This document shows positions 54,214 through 63,166 of a stretch of 64,000 nt of DNA, piece after piece. Position 1 is the first letter of the stretch, and every line of letters begins with the position of its first letter. Made by a program: the position numbers and the translations under genes. Source of the DNA: Halobacteriovorax marinus SJ (GTDB lineage Bacteria > Bdellovibrionota > Bacteriovoracia > Bacteriovoracales > Bacteriovoracaceae); the NCBI RefSeq assembly GCF_000210915.2, contig NC_016620.1, forward strand, positions 1,488,001-1,552,000, read 5' to 3'. The notes beneath the pieces are model-generated. The model searched no databases. It was not told where the DNA came from and saw only the letters and a list, made by a program, of their open reading frames with translations.

Positions 54214-55359
54214 ATATTTCTTCCACACTTCATCTATACTCATTATATCTATATTAGACTCTTTAATGATCTTGAGTAGCTCTTTAAAGTTTTCAGTAGA
54301 GTAGTCGATTTCGTCTTTCGGTTGATCTTTAATATGATGAAACATAAGTATTAGCCACTGCTTACTTTTCTTCGTCTTATCAATAATCTCTTTAAGTTCT
54401 TCTGGTGTTGTTGTATTGAGAACATTAAATGCCCTTAGCTTGTGATAGTCGCCAGGAGGAATAGTTTCGATACCTCCAGAAGCCAATCTCGCAGTAGCAA
54501 AGCTCTTTCTAACGATATCTTCAACATTTTTATTAATTTTCCCAAGAGGGTAGGCCAGGTGAAAGTCGTCTTTCTTGTATTCATTTCTTTTAAAATATTT
54601 TTCAAGTCTCTCTATTTCTTCACTAAGCTGTTTAGAGGAAAAGAATGTGAAGGGAATTTCGTGATGAGATTCTACTTGCCAATATTTCTTTGAGAGCATT
54701 TTTAACTCACTCTCTTTTAAGAAATCTTTTGTATTAAGAGAATCAGGCATAATATATGTTGTAATAGGAAACTTATAATTGCTGAGTTCTCTGTCTGCTA
54801 AGAGGTTATCCTTTGCTCCATCGTCAAAGGTAATTGTTAAGATGCCACGGTCAATTTTCTTTGTCTTTTTCAAAGGCCACAGAGTAAGTCTCGTATTGGT
54901 TGTTTTTGCGGAGAAGTATATAGTCATATAGTTAAGCGACTTAGCACCCTTTCCTTTCTCTTTTAAATTTGCTCCTGAAATACTAAGTCTTGTAGGATTA
55001 GAAGACTGGAGGAGGTTGAATTCATAATCAGTAAAAAGAGGGATAACATAATATAGGTAGTTTTCTGAGACTTTAGACTCAGAAAATCTTATTTCGATTC
55101 CATTGACAGCTCTTAAGTCATCTACCATCAAATCTAAAACGATATTATCGTGATCAATTTTAAAGTCGTGTGAAGAGATGTCTACAGATAGGAAACTTGG
55201 ATTTTTCTCGTCTTTAGAAAAGAGGTGAATATTATTCTTGTCGACTTGAAGATTGGCTGAGCCCCAAAGCGCTTCAACTTTATCCCTATTAAAGCTGGAA
55301 TAAGTGTTTAAATTAAATAGTAGGGAACTAATAATTATTAAAAAAACTTTGGACTTCAT
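54205..55359 (-). CDS. Polysaccharide deacetylase (CE4/NodB-type)
   Basis: 384 residues from the ATG at 55359, which gives a signal peptide (MKSKVFLIIISSLLFNLNTY). The frame extends to 55398 but that would overlap the upstream gene further. At ~175-180 the metal motif ITFDDGAKDN is present, later ESHHEI and AYPLGKINKN, as in NodB-type deacetylases that remove N-acetyl groups from GlcNAc polymers. The first ~150 residues are beta-rich and may bind carbohydrate. Overlaps the upstream glycosidase-like gene by 32 bases. Comparable to the deacetylase half of PgaB. Confidence 0.85.
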   Translation of the reverse strand: MKSKVFLIIISSLLFNLNTYSSFNRDKVEALWGSANLQVDKNNIHLFSKDEKNPSFLSVDISSHDFKIDHDNIVLDLMVDDLRAVNGIEIRFSESKVSENYLYYVIPLFTDYEFNLLQSSNPTRLSISGANLKEKGKGAKSLNYMTIYFSAKTTNTRLTLWPLKKTKKIDRGILTITFDDGAKDNLLADRELSNYKFPITTYIMPDSLNTKDFLKESELKMLSKKYWQVESHHEIPFTFFSSKQLSEEIERLEKYFKRNEYKKDDFHLAYPLGKINKNVEDIVRKSFATARLASGGIETIPPGDYHKLRAFNVLNTTTPEELKEIIDKTKKSKQWLILMFHHIKDQPKDEIDYSTENFKELLKIIKESNIDIMSIDEVWKKYLK

Positions 55360-56374
55360 ACCAGGCCTTTCTCTTCCATAAATTGTAATCGGTTTCATTT
55401 GGGTTATATGTATTCATTTCATATTTATTCGCTGCAAGCTTTCTCCAAAGATAGATTCCTCGCACCGTTTTATCACTTTTTAGTGCTAGTAGAGTATATC
55501 TATAGGCCATTGCCTGTCTAAGTTCTGGCCCAGGTGTCATATTTCTCCACTCATAGGGCTCGAGCGTTCCTTTCTTTGAACCTGGATAACCAATTTCATT
55601 GATAATAAGTGGTTTTTTAAACTTCTTTGCGTGTTGGATATACTTTTTAAGCATTCTCTCTTGATAAGTATAGATTTCCTTTTTCTTAATTGTATTTGGA
55701 ATTGGAAAATACATATCGAGTCCAAGTTCATCTACATATTTCCAAATTGGAGTTTCAAAGAATTCATTTACATTGTTTACGGCTTCCCAATTCGCCCCAT
55801 AAGAGACTCTACCTTTGAACTTCTCTCTTACTTTAGAAATAATTTCTCTCCAATATAGTTCATAACTAGAATTGCTTAGTTGGCAATACTCAGCTCCGAT
55901 AATAAAGTTCTCAACTTTATATTCTTCTAGAAGCTCTGCAAATACGCTCAGTTGATTTTGAATATTTTCAAAAGCGAGCTCTTTATCCTCTGGGTCCCAG
56001 TAACATCTCCACTTCTTATTCTCAACGTCAATATAGTGGCGAAGAGAGACTCTAAATCCTCTTTGCTTGGCCATTTCTATGGCCATTTTAATTGAATTTA
56101 ATGAGGGCGTATAATTTGAACTACAGTCAACATTACTGGAGTAAAGAGTTTTTGTCTGGCACGAATAGAGAAAACTAGCTGTATTTAAATTTAAAAGTTT
56201 CAGCTCTTCTAGATAGGTCTCTATATTACCTCTAGTATAGCTATATCTTCCATAGCCAGTAAAAACTAAAGAACTCAAGTTCTCTTCTTTTTCAATGCGC
56301 TTATAAGAAATCTTATGAGCACAAGAGTAGAGAGAAATAATAACGAAAATAATACCCACAGATTTAGTAAACAT
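55328..56374 (-). CDS. Glycoside-hydrolase-like TIM-barrel lipoprotein
   Basis: 348 residues with lipobox (SLYSC, Cys17), so anchored in a membrane. The barrel shows putative catalytic glutamates in FIIGAEYCQL (about residue 158) and PLIINEIGYPG (about 260), and DELGLDMYFPI between them. The pattern resembles GH113-like or related clan A glycosidases, and in context it can be compared with the glycosidase half of PgaB. Genes at 56429-60615 run the other way from a shared 42-55-base upstream gap, so the two arms are probably co-regulated. Confidence 0.72.
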   Translation of the reverse strand: MFTKSVGIIFVIISLYSCAHKISYKRIEKEENLSSLVFTGYGRYSYTRGNIETYLEELKLLNLNTASFLYSCQTKTLYSSNVDCSSNYTPSLNSIKMAIEMAKQRGFRVSLRHYIDVENKKWRCYWDPEDKELAFENIQNQLSVFAELLEEYKVENFIIGAEYCQLSNSSYELYWREIISKVREKFKGRVSYGANWEAVNNVNEFFETPIWKYVDELGLDMYFPIPNTIKKKEIYTYQERMLKKYIQHAKKFKKPLIINEIGYPGSKKGTLEPYEWRNMTPGPELRQAMAYRYTLLALKSDKTVRGIYLWRKLAANKYEMNTYNPNETDYNLWKRKAWYEVQSFFNNY

Positions 56375-56428
56375 TTTTATACTATACTATAATTACAATA
56401 AAAATCCTTTCAAAAAATGGAGTTCATT

Positions 56429-57334
56429 TTGTCTTCAACCGAGCTAAACGAACAAGTAGCTTTAAAAAAGAAAGTTGTTGTTATTGATGATGAAGCAGTG
56501 ACACGTAAGTTAGTAGAGAAAGCGCTTAGCGAGCGTTTTGAAGTCTATATTGTTGATAATATATTTGAATCGATTCGAGTATGTGAACTACATATGCCAG
56601 ATGTGATTCTGTTAGACTTACTTATGCCAAGTGTAGACGGTTTTGAGATTTTAAACCTCTTAAAGCACCATGCAATACTTTGCGATATACCAGTAATTTG
56701 TATGAGTTCTACTGAAGCGAGGGAAGATAGAATTCGAATAAGAGAACTAGGTGCCATTGGGTTTATTAAAAAGCCTGTAAGTATAAAAACCTTGGCCAGT
56801 GATATTGATCAATCTCTAGATTCAGTTACAAATATAATAACTTCGAAGAAGAATAATATAGAGTTTATCATTGGCTTTAACGTTCAAGAAAAAGATAAAT
56901 TCATTTTAAAGAAAATTCAAAGAATTCCTGAAGGTGAAACTGTCGTCTTTCTCTCATGGAGTAAGGGAGAGTACTTTTACGAAAGTAATGAGAGTTTGAA
57001 GAAATATATTGATGACGAAAGACTTATATTCTTAGAAATTAAGCCAACACTCATTACAAAATTTCCTTACCTTCAAGACTTAACTCCTCTTTTAGAAGAT
57101 GTACTCTCATTCTTAGGTGAAAAAAGTCGAGAAACTCACCTTGTTTTTGATGAGCCTAGTGTTCTTTTAAATTTTCAAAATACAGAGAAAACGACCTCTC
57201 AGGCATTGAAATTTGCTCAGTCCTTAATTTCAAATTTTAAGAAGATTTCGTATATCGATATTCGTCCAAAGAAAGAGGATGAGCAGAGCTTTCTTAATAA
57301 AATAGGTAAGATTTTAGTAGGTAATAGAGGGTAA
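56429..57334 (+). CDS. Response regulator with receiver domain and unusual C-terminal domain
   Basis: 301 residues. The TTG at 56429 is preferred since GGAG lies six bases before it; the ATG at 56417 has no ribosome site. The receiver (~15-130) is complete: VVVIDDEAV, VILLDLLMPSVDGF, CMSST and GFIKKPVS. The C-terminal ~165 residues are not an HTH, GGDEF or kinase domain. They have a strand-helix layout (EGETVVFLSWSKGEYF ... ETHLVFDEPSVLL ... FKKISYIDIRP) that resembles a degenerate RecA/KaiC or DUF835-like fold; this is an inference. First gene of the polysaccharide operon, so probably its switch. TAATG coupling to the synthase gene. Confidence 0.8.
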   Translation: MSSTELNEQVALKKKVVVIDDEAVTRKLVEKALSERFEVYIVDNIFESIRVCELHMPDVILLDLLMPSVDGFEILNLLKHHAILCDIPVICMSSTEAREDRIRIRELGAIGFIKKPVSIKTLASDIDQSLDSVTNIITSKKNNIEFIIGFNVQEKDKFILKKIQRIPEGETVVFLSWSKGEYFYESNESLKKYIDDERLIFLEIKPTLITKFPYLQDLTPLLEDVLSFLGEKSRETHLVFDEPSVLLNFQNTEKTTSQALKFAQSLISNFKKISYIDIRPKKEDEQSFLNKIGKILVGNRG

Positions 57335-58635
57335 TGAAAAAAAGTTTTACTAGTGCTATTACAATTGTAACCATTACTATAATTTGTAGTTTATTAGTTA
57401 TTATTTTCTATTTAAATATTCCCGATAATTGGCAATTTGATAACCCTTATGCAAATTTTGTTGCAAAGCTAATGCTCTATTATCTTCTATTTATTTTTGT
57501 GAGAACATTTCTCTTACTTATTCTCTCGTTTCTAGAGGTTATCTTCTATAAGAAGAGTCGAGATATAGTAAAGTATCCTCTGGTTACACTTATTATCCCT
57601 GCTTACAATGAAGAGAAGGTACTTAAAAAGGCAATTGAATCTGTCTTAGAGATTGATTATCCAAACCTTGAAGTTTTAGTTGTTGATGATGGTTCTACTG
57701 ACGATACATTCTTTGTTGCAAAGGAAATGGAGAAGCACTCCCAGGTAAGAGTTATTCATCAGTCAAATGCAGGTAAGTCTAAGGCCCTCAATTACGGGAT
57801 TTCGGAGGCCCTAGGGGATTACTTCGTTTGTATGGACGCAGATAGTGTGCTTAGTAAGAATTTACTGATTGAAGCAATTCCATATTTTGAAAGAGACGAG
57901 AACCTAGCAGCTGTTGCTGGTGCTGTTCAAGTTGGAAATGCTAAAAACCTTCTAACAATTTTCCAAAAACTAGAATATATTATTGGGCTTAATTTTCATA
58001 AGAAAGCGCAATCTTTTTTAAATATGGTTACCATCGTTCCTGGTCCAATTGGAGTTTTTGATCGAAGCAAAGTATATGCTATTGGTGGCTATAGCTCTGA
58101 TACATTTGCTGAAGATAGTGACTTAAGTATGCGCCTTTTAATGGAAGGATATAATATTAAGTATTGTGATAAGATTACCGCGACTACCGAGGCTCCCGAT
58201 GAGATTAATGCCCTCATTACTCAGCGCTATAGATGGTCCAGAGGAATGGTTCAGGCCATCTTTAAGGGGATGAATCTCTTGTGGGATAATTTCTCTGTAA
58301 GGGGAGCTCTAGTTATCACCTATATGTTCTTTGAAACTATTCTTATTCCATTAATTAATTTCTCTTTTATTATGCTGACTTTGGAGTTTGCACTTCTCTA
58401 TAATATTGTCGATTTAATGGGGCCCTACTTTGTAGGTTTAACACTCTTGGATGTCGCTCTTTGCTTTTATAGTATTATTATGGAGAGGCAGGTTTTCTCT
58501 TTACTCATTTTAAGTTTTCTTAATCGATTGACCTATGGTCTCCTCTTGGAAGTTATTAGGTTCTTTTCAATATTTGATGAATTATTAAAAATCCCAATGA
58601 AATGGGGTGTGCTTGAAAGAAAAGGAATGAATTAG
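57334..58635 (+). CDS. Family 2 glycosyltransferase, PgaC-like processive polysaccharide synthase
   Basis: 433 residues, one N-terminal and several C-terminal membrane helices around a GT-2 domain: VTLIIPAYNEEK, VVDDGSTDDT, CMDADS, AEDSDLSMRL and the processive-type QRYRWSRGM. This layout and length match PgaC/IcaA-type poly-N-acetylglucosamine synthases (about 440), though a hyaluronan- or cellulose-like product cannot be excluded. Its ATG overlaps the response regulator stop (TAATG at 57332-57336). The membrane protein gene starts right after its stop. Confidence 0.88.
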   Translation: MKKSFTSAITIVTITIICSLLVIIFYLNIPDNWQFDNPYANFVAKLMLYYLLFIFVRTFLLLILSFLEVIFYKKSRDIVKYPLVTLIIPAYNEEKVLKKAIESVLEIDYPNLEVLVVDDGSTDDTFFVAKEMEKHSQVRVIHQSNAGKSKALNYGISEALGDYFVCMDADSVLSKNLLIEAIPYFERDENLAAVAGAVQVGNAKNLLTIFQKLEYIIGLNFHKKAQSFLNMVTIVPGPIGVFDRSKVYAIGGYSSDTFAEDSDLSMRLLMEGYNIKYCDKITATTEAPDEINALITQRYRWSRGMVQAIFKGMNLLWDNFSVRGALVITYMFFETILIPLINFSFIMLTLEFALLYNIVDLMGPYFVGLTLLDVALCFYSIIMERQVFSLLILSFLNRLTYGLLLEVIRFFSIFDELLKIPMKWGVLERKGMN

Positions 58636-60615
58636 ATGAATTTAAAAAATATTTTTAATATTCTTTTATTATCAATTTCACTTACAACTATTATTGTAAC
58701 TCTTGTTACGTACATAATATTTAAACTTAGGCTTGGAGCTTCGAAAAAGAGTTTTTTAAAGAACCCTCTAGAGGGAGCATTTTTTAGAAGGTTCTCTCCT
58801 CTTATTCAAGCTGATTATCTAGAAAAGAAAGCACTACAAGAACAAAGTGAAGGTAAGGGAGTTTCATTTAAGGTTAAGTTCGTTTCATTGTCATTCTTTC
58901 TATTTGCTGTCATATCAGGACTCATCTTATTTGAAGATTATTTCAAGTATAGAGAACAACTTGCTCAAAGAGTGACTAGTGCTAGTAAACTTAGAGAGCT
59001 AGTGAAGCGAGGGCATTTAAAAACTTATGACTACGTTCCAAGAGAGGAGAAAGTTGTCCTAAGAAAACGCCCTTCTACTAATACTCAAAGACAGATAGAT
59101 TATTTCCAGAAAAGTTTAGGCGAAAAAAAGTTTTGTCTAATCTCTACTTATAGAGCGAAGAATTACGATTCATCATATCATCTAAATGCCATTAAGCAGT
59201 GGAGAGAGTTCTTTAAGAGAAATAAACTTAGTTATAGAGTCTATTCACGTGTAAATACACCTCTTGGGTGCATATCTATTTATCCTCATATTCAATCTTT
59301 AAGTAATTCACAAAGAGAAGAGTTGCTTAAGAGTCAAAATCCTATACTCATTACTGGTGGGCTTGGACGATTAGATGGACTTGGGGGTGAGAGTAAGGAT
59401 AATATTTTAGCTCAGCTATTAAGTACTACAATTCTCGCAGATGAAAGCAGAAACCCAACACTCATAGCTTCTGAGAAGGAGTACTTATGGGATATTGAGG
59501 GAGGAAGTTTTGTAGAGTGGCTACCTTTGGATAAGAGGTATTCTCATATTGGTGAAGATGGTGGCAGTTTGTTAACTTCTTCTTATAATGGAGAAGTTTT
59601 TTCTAGAGAATCCCATAGCTTTAGAAGGGAGTGGAAATCTAAGAATAGAGTATGGAGCTCACTTGATCCAATTAATGACTTTCATTCTGATATTGTTTTT
59701 TTGACAATATTTTCAAAACTAGTTCAGACACCAATTGCTAAAATAAAAACATTTCCTTTTGAGCAAAGAGCTGTTTCCTTCGTTTATAGACAGCTATCTA
59801 CTACTGACCAATTAGATGAGGTGAAGAAGAGTCTTAAAGCATTTAATGGGAGTTGGACGCTATTCACTAGAGATGACCGCTATCCTGCAGCGGAGATACA
59901 CTCTGAAGATCACACTGGCTATGAAGTAGGAATGCTTATTTTAGAAGATGATATTCTTGATGAAGTTGATACAAGGCTTACTTTTAATAGAGTCGAGGAG
60001 ATGCGCTTATTCTTGGAAGAGTTGAGTTTCTCTGCTGTTGGTGGAATGGCCACTCATAATGATTATTTTTCAAATACTTTATTAGTTGTAAGTGATCAAA
60101 ATAGATTGTCTTATATATATGGTAAGAATAAGTTTATTTCATATTCTCCTTTTTATCTTGAAAATCTTAGTTATTCACTTATTCCTCGAATGTTTAAAAC
60201 AGTAGGAAAACTTCTTCAAGATAAGTCTATTTCTAACGAGAGTGAGATGGTGAATACACTTCAAAAGAATATTGACCATGCTCAGGACTTAGGAGTGGCC
60301 GCCATTGTTGATTTCTCCTCTACTGATATTGAAAACCTACTCTTTTCTAAATCTTTGAAGAAGTTAATTACTCAAAATAATATTAAGGCCTTAAAGTTAA
60401 TGGATCTCATTAAGTATAGAAATGAGCAAGAGAACTTAAAAGTAGCTATCAATTCTAGTGTAGAGGAAATCACCATCACTAATACACTTAGCAAATCTGT
60501 TAAAGATATTGTGCTTCTTCTAGAAATTGGTGGAAAGAGAGAGAAAGTCTTTATTAAAGAGATTGCTGCTGGAGCAGACCTTAAATTAGATAAGGGAACT
60601 TATCTAGAGCGATAA
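58636..60615 (+). CDS. Membrane protein with possible amidotransferase-like and degenerate deacetylase-like regions
   Basis: 659 residues. Two N-terminal membrane helices (~5-30 and ~85-105) bracket a short charged loop, then a long extracytoplasmic region. It has a segment ISIYPHIQSLSNSQREELLK then ILITGGLGRLDGLGG that resembles a class I amidotransferase-like fold, and a later stretch (NGSWTLFTRDDRYPAAEIHS through GMATHNDYF) that looks like a NodB deacetylase fold without the metal-binding TFDDG and H-x-x-x-H residues. Both readings are low-confidence. Immediately follows the synthase, overlaps the facing small gene by 16 bases. Likely handles the polymer in the periplasm. Confidence 0.6.
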   Translation: MNLKNIFNILLLSISLTTIIVTLVTYIIFKLRLGASKKSFLKNPLEGAFFRRFSPLIQADYLEKKALQEQSEGKGVSFKVKFVSLSFFLFAVISGLILFEDYFKYREQLAQRVTSASKLRELVKRGHLKTYDYVPREEKVVLRKRPSTNTQRQIDYFQKSLGEKKFCLISTYRAKNYDSSYHLNAIKQWREFFKRNKLSYRVYSRVNTPLGCISIYPHIQSLSNSQREELLKSQNPILITGGLGRLDGLGGESKDNILAQLLSTTILADESRNPTLIASEKEYLWDIEGGSFVEWLPLDKRYSHIGEDGGSLLTSSYNGEVFSRESHSFRREWKSKNRVWSSLDPINDFHSDIVFLTIFSKLVQTPIAKIKTFPFEQRAVSFVYRQLSTTDQLDEVKKSLKAFNGSWTLFTRDDRYPAAEIHSEDHTGYEVGMLILEDDILDEVDTRLTFNRVEEMRLFLEELSFSAVGGMATHNDYFSNTLLVVSDQNRLSYIYGKNKFISYSPFYLENLSYSLIPRMFKTVGKLLQDKSISNESEMVNTLQKNIDHAQDLGVAAIVDFSSTDIENLLFSKSLKKLITQNNIKALKLMDLIKYRNEQENLKVAINSSVEEITITNTLSKSVKDIVLLLEIGGKREKVFIKEIAAGADLKLDKGTYLER

Positions 60616-60902
60616 CGAATTGTCTGTCTTGTAGAGTTCTCGTCATTAAAAAGTTCTTCGAGTTCTTTATCCTCATCTTGGTCTTGGAGCTCATTTTTCT
60701 GTAGTGCGCTACTAGTAAGGTCGATAGAATCCTCAATAATTTCTTTTTTCTTTTTGACCTGGGGCTTTTGCTCTAGGTTCCAATCTTCAAGGTTTACAGA
60801 GTTTGAGAGCTCCTTGAGCTGCTCTAACTCATCTGAAAGTGAGAATTGAGCATAAATATTTACACTTAATAAGAAAATTAGGATTGTTCTCTTGCCTAGC
60901 AT
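60600..60902 (-). CDS. Small exported acidic protein
   Basis: 100 residues with a signal peptide (MLGKRTILIFLLSVNIYAQ). The mature chain is acidic and rich in D, E and L (LSDELEQLKELSNSV, QDQDEDKELEELFND), probably helical or disordered. No family recognised. The 3' end overlaps the membrane protein gene by 16 bases. Confidence 0.65.
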   Translation of the reverse strand: MLGKRTILIFLLSVNIYAQFSLSDELEQLKELSNSVNLEDWNLEQKPQVKKKKEIIEDSIDLTSSALQKNELQDQDEDKELEELFNDENSTRQTIRYRSR

Positions 60903-60977
60903 TGATTCCTCAGATAAAACTCAAACTCGGTTAAATACTTATATTTATTATGACAAAAGTGAAGGACTCTCGCAACT

Positions 60978-62024
60978 ATGAGTAGCGCAGATTTAACATT
61001 GAGCAATTACGACTTCGATCTTCCAAAAGAGTTGGTGGCCAGCAGACCTATTGCTGGAAGACATAACTCTAAACTACTGGTTTATAAAGTGAAGTCTGGA
61101 GAGATTATTCACGAGCACTTCTATAATCTTGCCAATTACCTTCCGGAGGACTCTTTACTAGTTCTCAATCAAAGTAAAGTCTTCCCTTGTAGACTCATTG
61201 GGAAAAAGCCTACGGGCGGAAAGTGTGAGGTCTTCTTGCTCGAGAGTTACCCAAATTCAAATGGAGAGTATAAGTCTCTCATTAAAACCAGCTCGAAGAA
61301 GAGTGTTGGGGATGAGTTCTTTTTTGAAGATGAACTTGTCGCAAAAATTGAAAGAATTGATGAAGGTAATTTCTATATTAGTTTTAATAGGGAGAACCTC
61401 GCAGAGTACCTAAATGAATATGCTAAAATTCCCATTCCTCCTTATATTAGAAATGGTGAAAGTGATGAGTTAGATAAGTCAGATTATCAAACTGTATTCG
61501 CTAAAAATATTGGTAGTGTAGCTGCTCCTACGGCCGGTCTTCATTTTACTGAAGATGTTTTTAAGAGTCTTCAAGAGAAAAATATTGAGAGGGCCTATGT
61601 CACTTTACACGTAGGGCTTGGAACATTTGCTCCAGTTAAAACAGATAATCTACAAGATCATAAAATGCATTCAGAGAATTATTTTATAGATACAGAGAAT
61701 AAAGAGAAAATTCTCTCTAAAAAAGAGATCTTCGCTGTGGGAACGACATCTCTTAGAGTTTTAGAGAGTTCTCACAACGGAGAGAACTTCGATATAGAGG
61801 CCAACGAGATAAAGGAGACTGATATCTTTCTTCATCCAGGAGTAGATGTCCACTCTATAAATGGTCTCATTACGAATTTTCATTTGCCAAAGTCTACGCT
61901 TCTTATGCTCGTTAGCTCTCTGATTGGCAGAGAGAAGACCTTAGAGCTATATAAAGAGGCCATTGCAAATGAGTACCGCTTCTTCTCCTATGGAGATTCA
62001 ATGCTAATTTTGAGGGACCAATGA
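60978..62024 (+). CDS. queA: S-adenosylmethionine:tRNA ribosyltransferase-isomerase
   Basis: Adds the cyclopentenediol-precursor epoxide from SAM to preQ1-tRNA in queuosine synthesis. Family marks: LSNYDFDLPKELVASRPI at the N-terminus, SVAAPTAGLHFTE, LHVGLGTFAPV, and NFHLPKSTLLMLVS. 348 residues is normal. Its stop overlaps the tgt start by four bases (ATGA). Queuosine operon queA-tgt leads into yajC-tatA-secD. Confidence 0.97.
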   Translation: MSSADLTLSNYDFDLPKELVASRPIAGRHNSKLLVYKVKSGEIIHEHFYNLANYLPEDSLLVLNQSKVFPCRLIGKKPTGGKCEVFLLESYPNSNGEYKSLIKTSSKKSVGDEFFFEDELVAKIERIDEGNFYISFNRENLAEYLNEYAKIPIPPYIRNGESDELDKSDYQTVFAKNIGSVAAPTAGLHFTEDVFKSLQEKNIERAYVTLHVGLGTFAPVKTDNLQDHKMHSENYFIDTENKEKILSKKEIFAVGTTSLRVLESSHNGENFDIEANEIKETDIFLHPGVDVHSINGLITNFHLPKSTLLMLVSSLIGREKTLELYKEAIANEYRFFSYGDSMLILRDQ

Positions 62025-63139
62025 CGACGATGTATAAGAATGTAGCTTACGATGGAAAGGCCCGCGCTGGGGTTGTCACTACTGCTCACGGAGAGATTGA
62101 AACTCCTATCTTTATGCCAGTAGGAACAAGGGCATCTGTAAAGTGTATGTGGCAACATGAATTAGAAGAAGTTGGGGCCCAGATTATCCTTGGCAATACT
62201 TATCATCTCTACTTAAGACCAGGACATGAACTGATTGAAAAAGTTGGAGGCGGTCTACATGGTTTTATGAATTGGAAAAAACCTATCCTCACAGATAGTG
62301 GGGGATATCAAGTTTTCTCTCTCTCTTCGATGAATAAATTGAGTGAAGAGGGGGTTCGCTTTCAGTCTCATATTGATGGCTCATACCATATGATCTCTCC
62401 TGAAAAATCTATGGAAATTCAACGCGCACTTGGTAGTGATATCGTTATGAATTTTGATGAGTGTCCAGCGCTTCCTGCAACAAAGGAAAGGCTTAGAGAG
62501 AGTATGGAACTCACTCTAAGATGGGCCAAGAGATGCCGTGACTACGAGCTTAAAGAACACCAAAACCTCTTTGGTATCATTCAGGGTGGCCTACACTTCG
62601 ACTTAAGAACAGAGTGTATGGAGAGACTTACTGAGATGAACTTTGAAGGTTACGCTCTAGGAGGGCTTAGCGTAGGGGAGAAGAATGAGGAAATGGTAGA
62701 GTTTTGCTCTGACTTTGTTCACACAATGCCTAAGGATAAACCTCGCTACCTAATGGGTGTTGGGAAGCCTTTAGATATTTTAACTGGAATTAAGAACGGT
62801 TTAGATATGTTTGACTGCGTACTGCCTACTCGAAATGCGCGCAATGGACAATTTCTCACTCACCATGGACCTCTCAATATAAAGAAGGAAAGGTTTAAAG
62901 AAGATACATTGCCACCTGATCCAGATTGTTCATGTAAGGTCTGTAGCAATTATTCCAGATCGTATATTAGACATCTCTATAATACTGGTGAATATTTAGC
63001 TGGTCAGCTTATAAGTTATCATAATTTGCACTTCTTTTTAGATATGACAAAGCAGGCGAGGGCCCATATTATAGCGGGAACGTTTGACGAATATTATAAG
63101 ACATTTTATAACAATTACACTTCAAATCAATGGACATAG
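62021..63139 (+). CDS. tgt: tRNA-guanine transglycosylase (queuine/preQ1)
   Basis: Exchanges guanine-34 for preQ1 in tRNAs Asp, Asn, His and Tyr. Motifs: LTDSGGYQVFSL, GGLSVGEKNEEM, FDCVLPTRNARNGQ (with the catalytic Asp) and the zinc site DCSCKVCSNYSRSYIRH (Cys-x-Cys-x2-Cys...His). 372 residues matches the bacterial enzyme. Overlaps queA by four bases; yajC follows 27 bases later. Confidence 0.97.
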   Translation: MTTMYKNVAYDGKARAGVVTTAHGEIETPIFMPVGTRASVKCMWQHELEEVGAQIILGNTYHLYLRPGHELIEKVGGGLHGFMNWKKPILTDSGGYQVFSLSSMNKLSEEGVRFQSHIDGSYHMISPEKSMEIQRALGSDIVMNFDECPALPATKERLRESMELTLRWAKRCRDYELKEHQNLFGIIQGGLHFDLRTECMERLTEMNFEGYALGGLSVGEKNEEMVEFCSDFVHTMPKDKPRYLMGVGKPLDILTGIKNGLDMFDCVLPTRNARNGQFLTHHGPLNIKKERFKEDTLPPDPDCSCKVCSNYSRSYIRHLYNTGEYLAGQLISYHNLHFFLDMTKQARAHIIAGTFDEYYKTFYNNYTSNQWT

Positions 63140-63166
63140 ATAGTCCAAGGCAATAAGGATACACGC

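Noticed and set aside
60903-60977. preQ1 riboswitch before queA
   Set aside because: No matching stem-loop and A-rich tail in this short leader.
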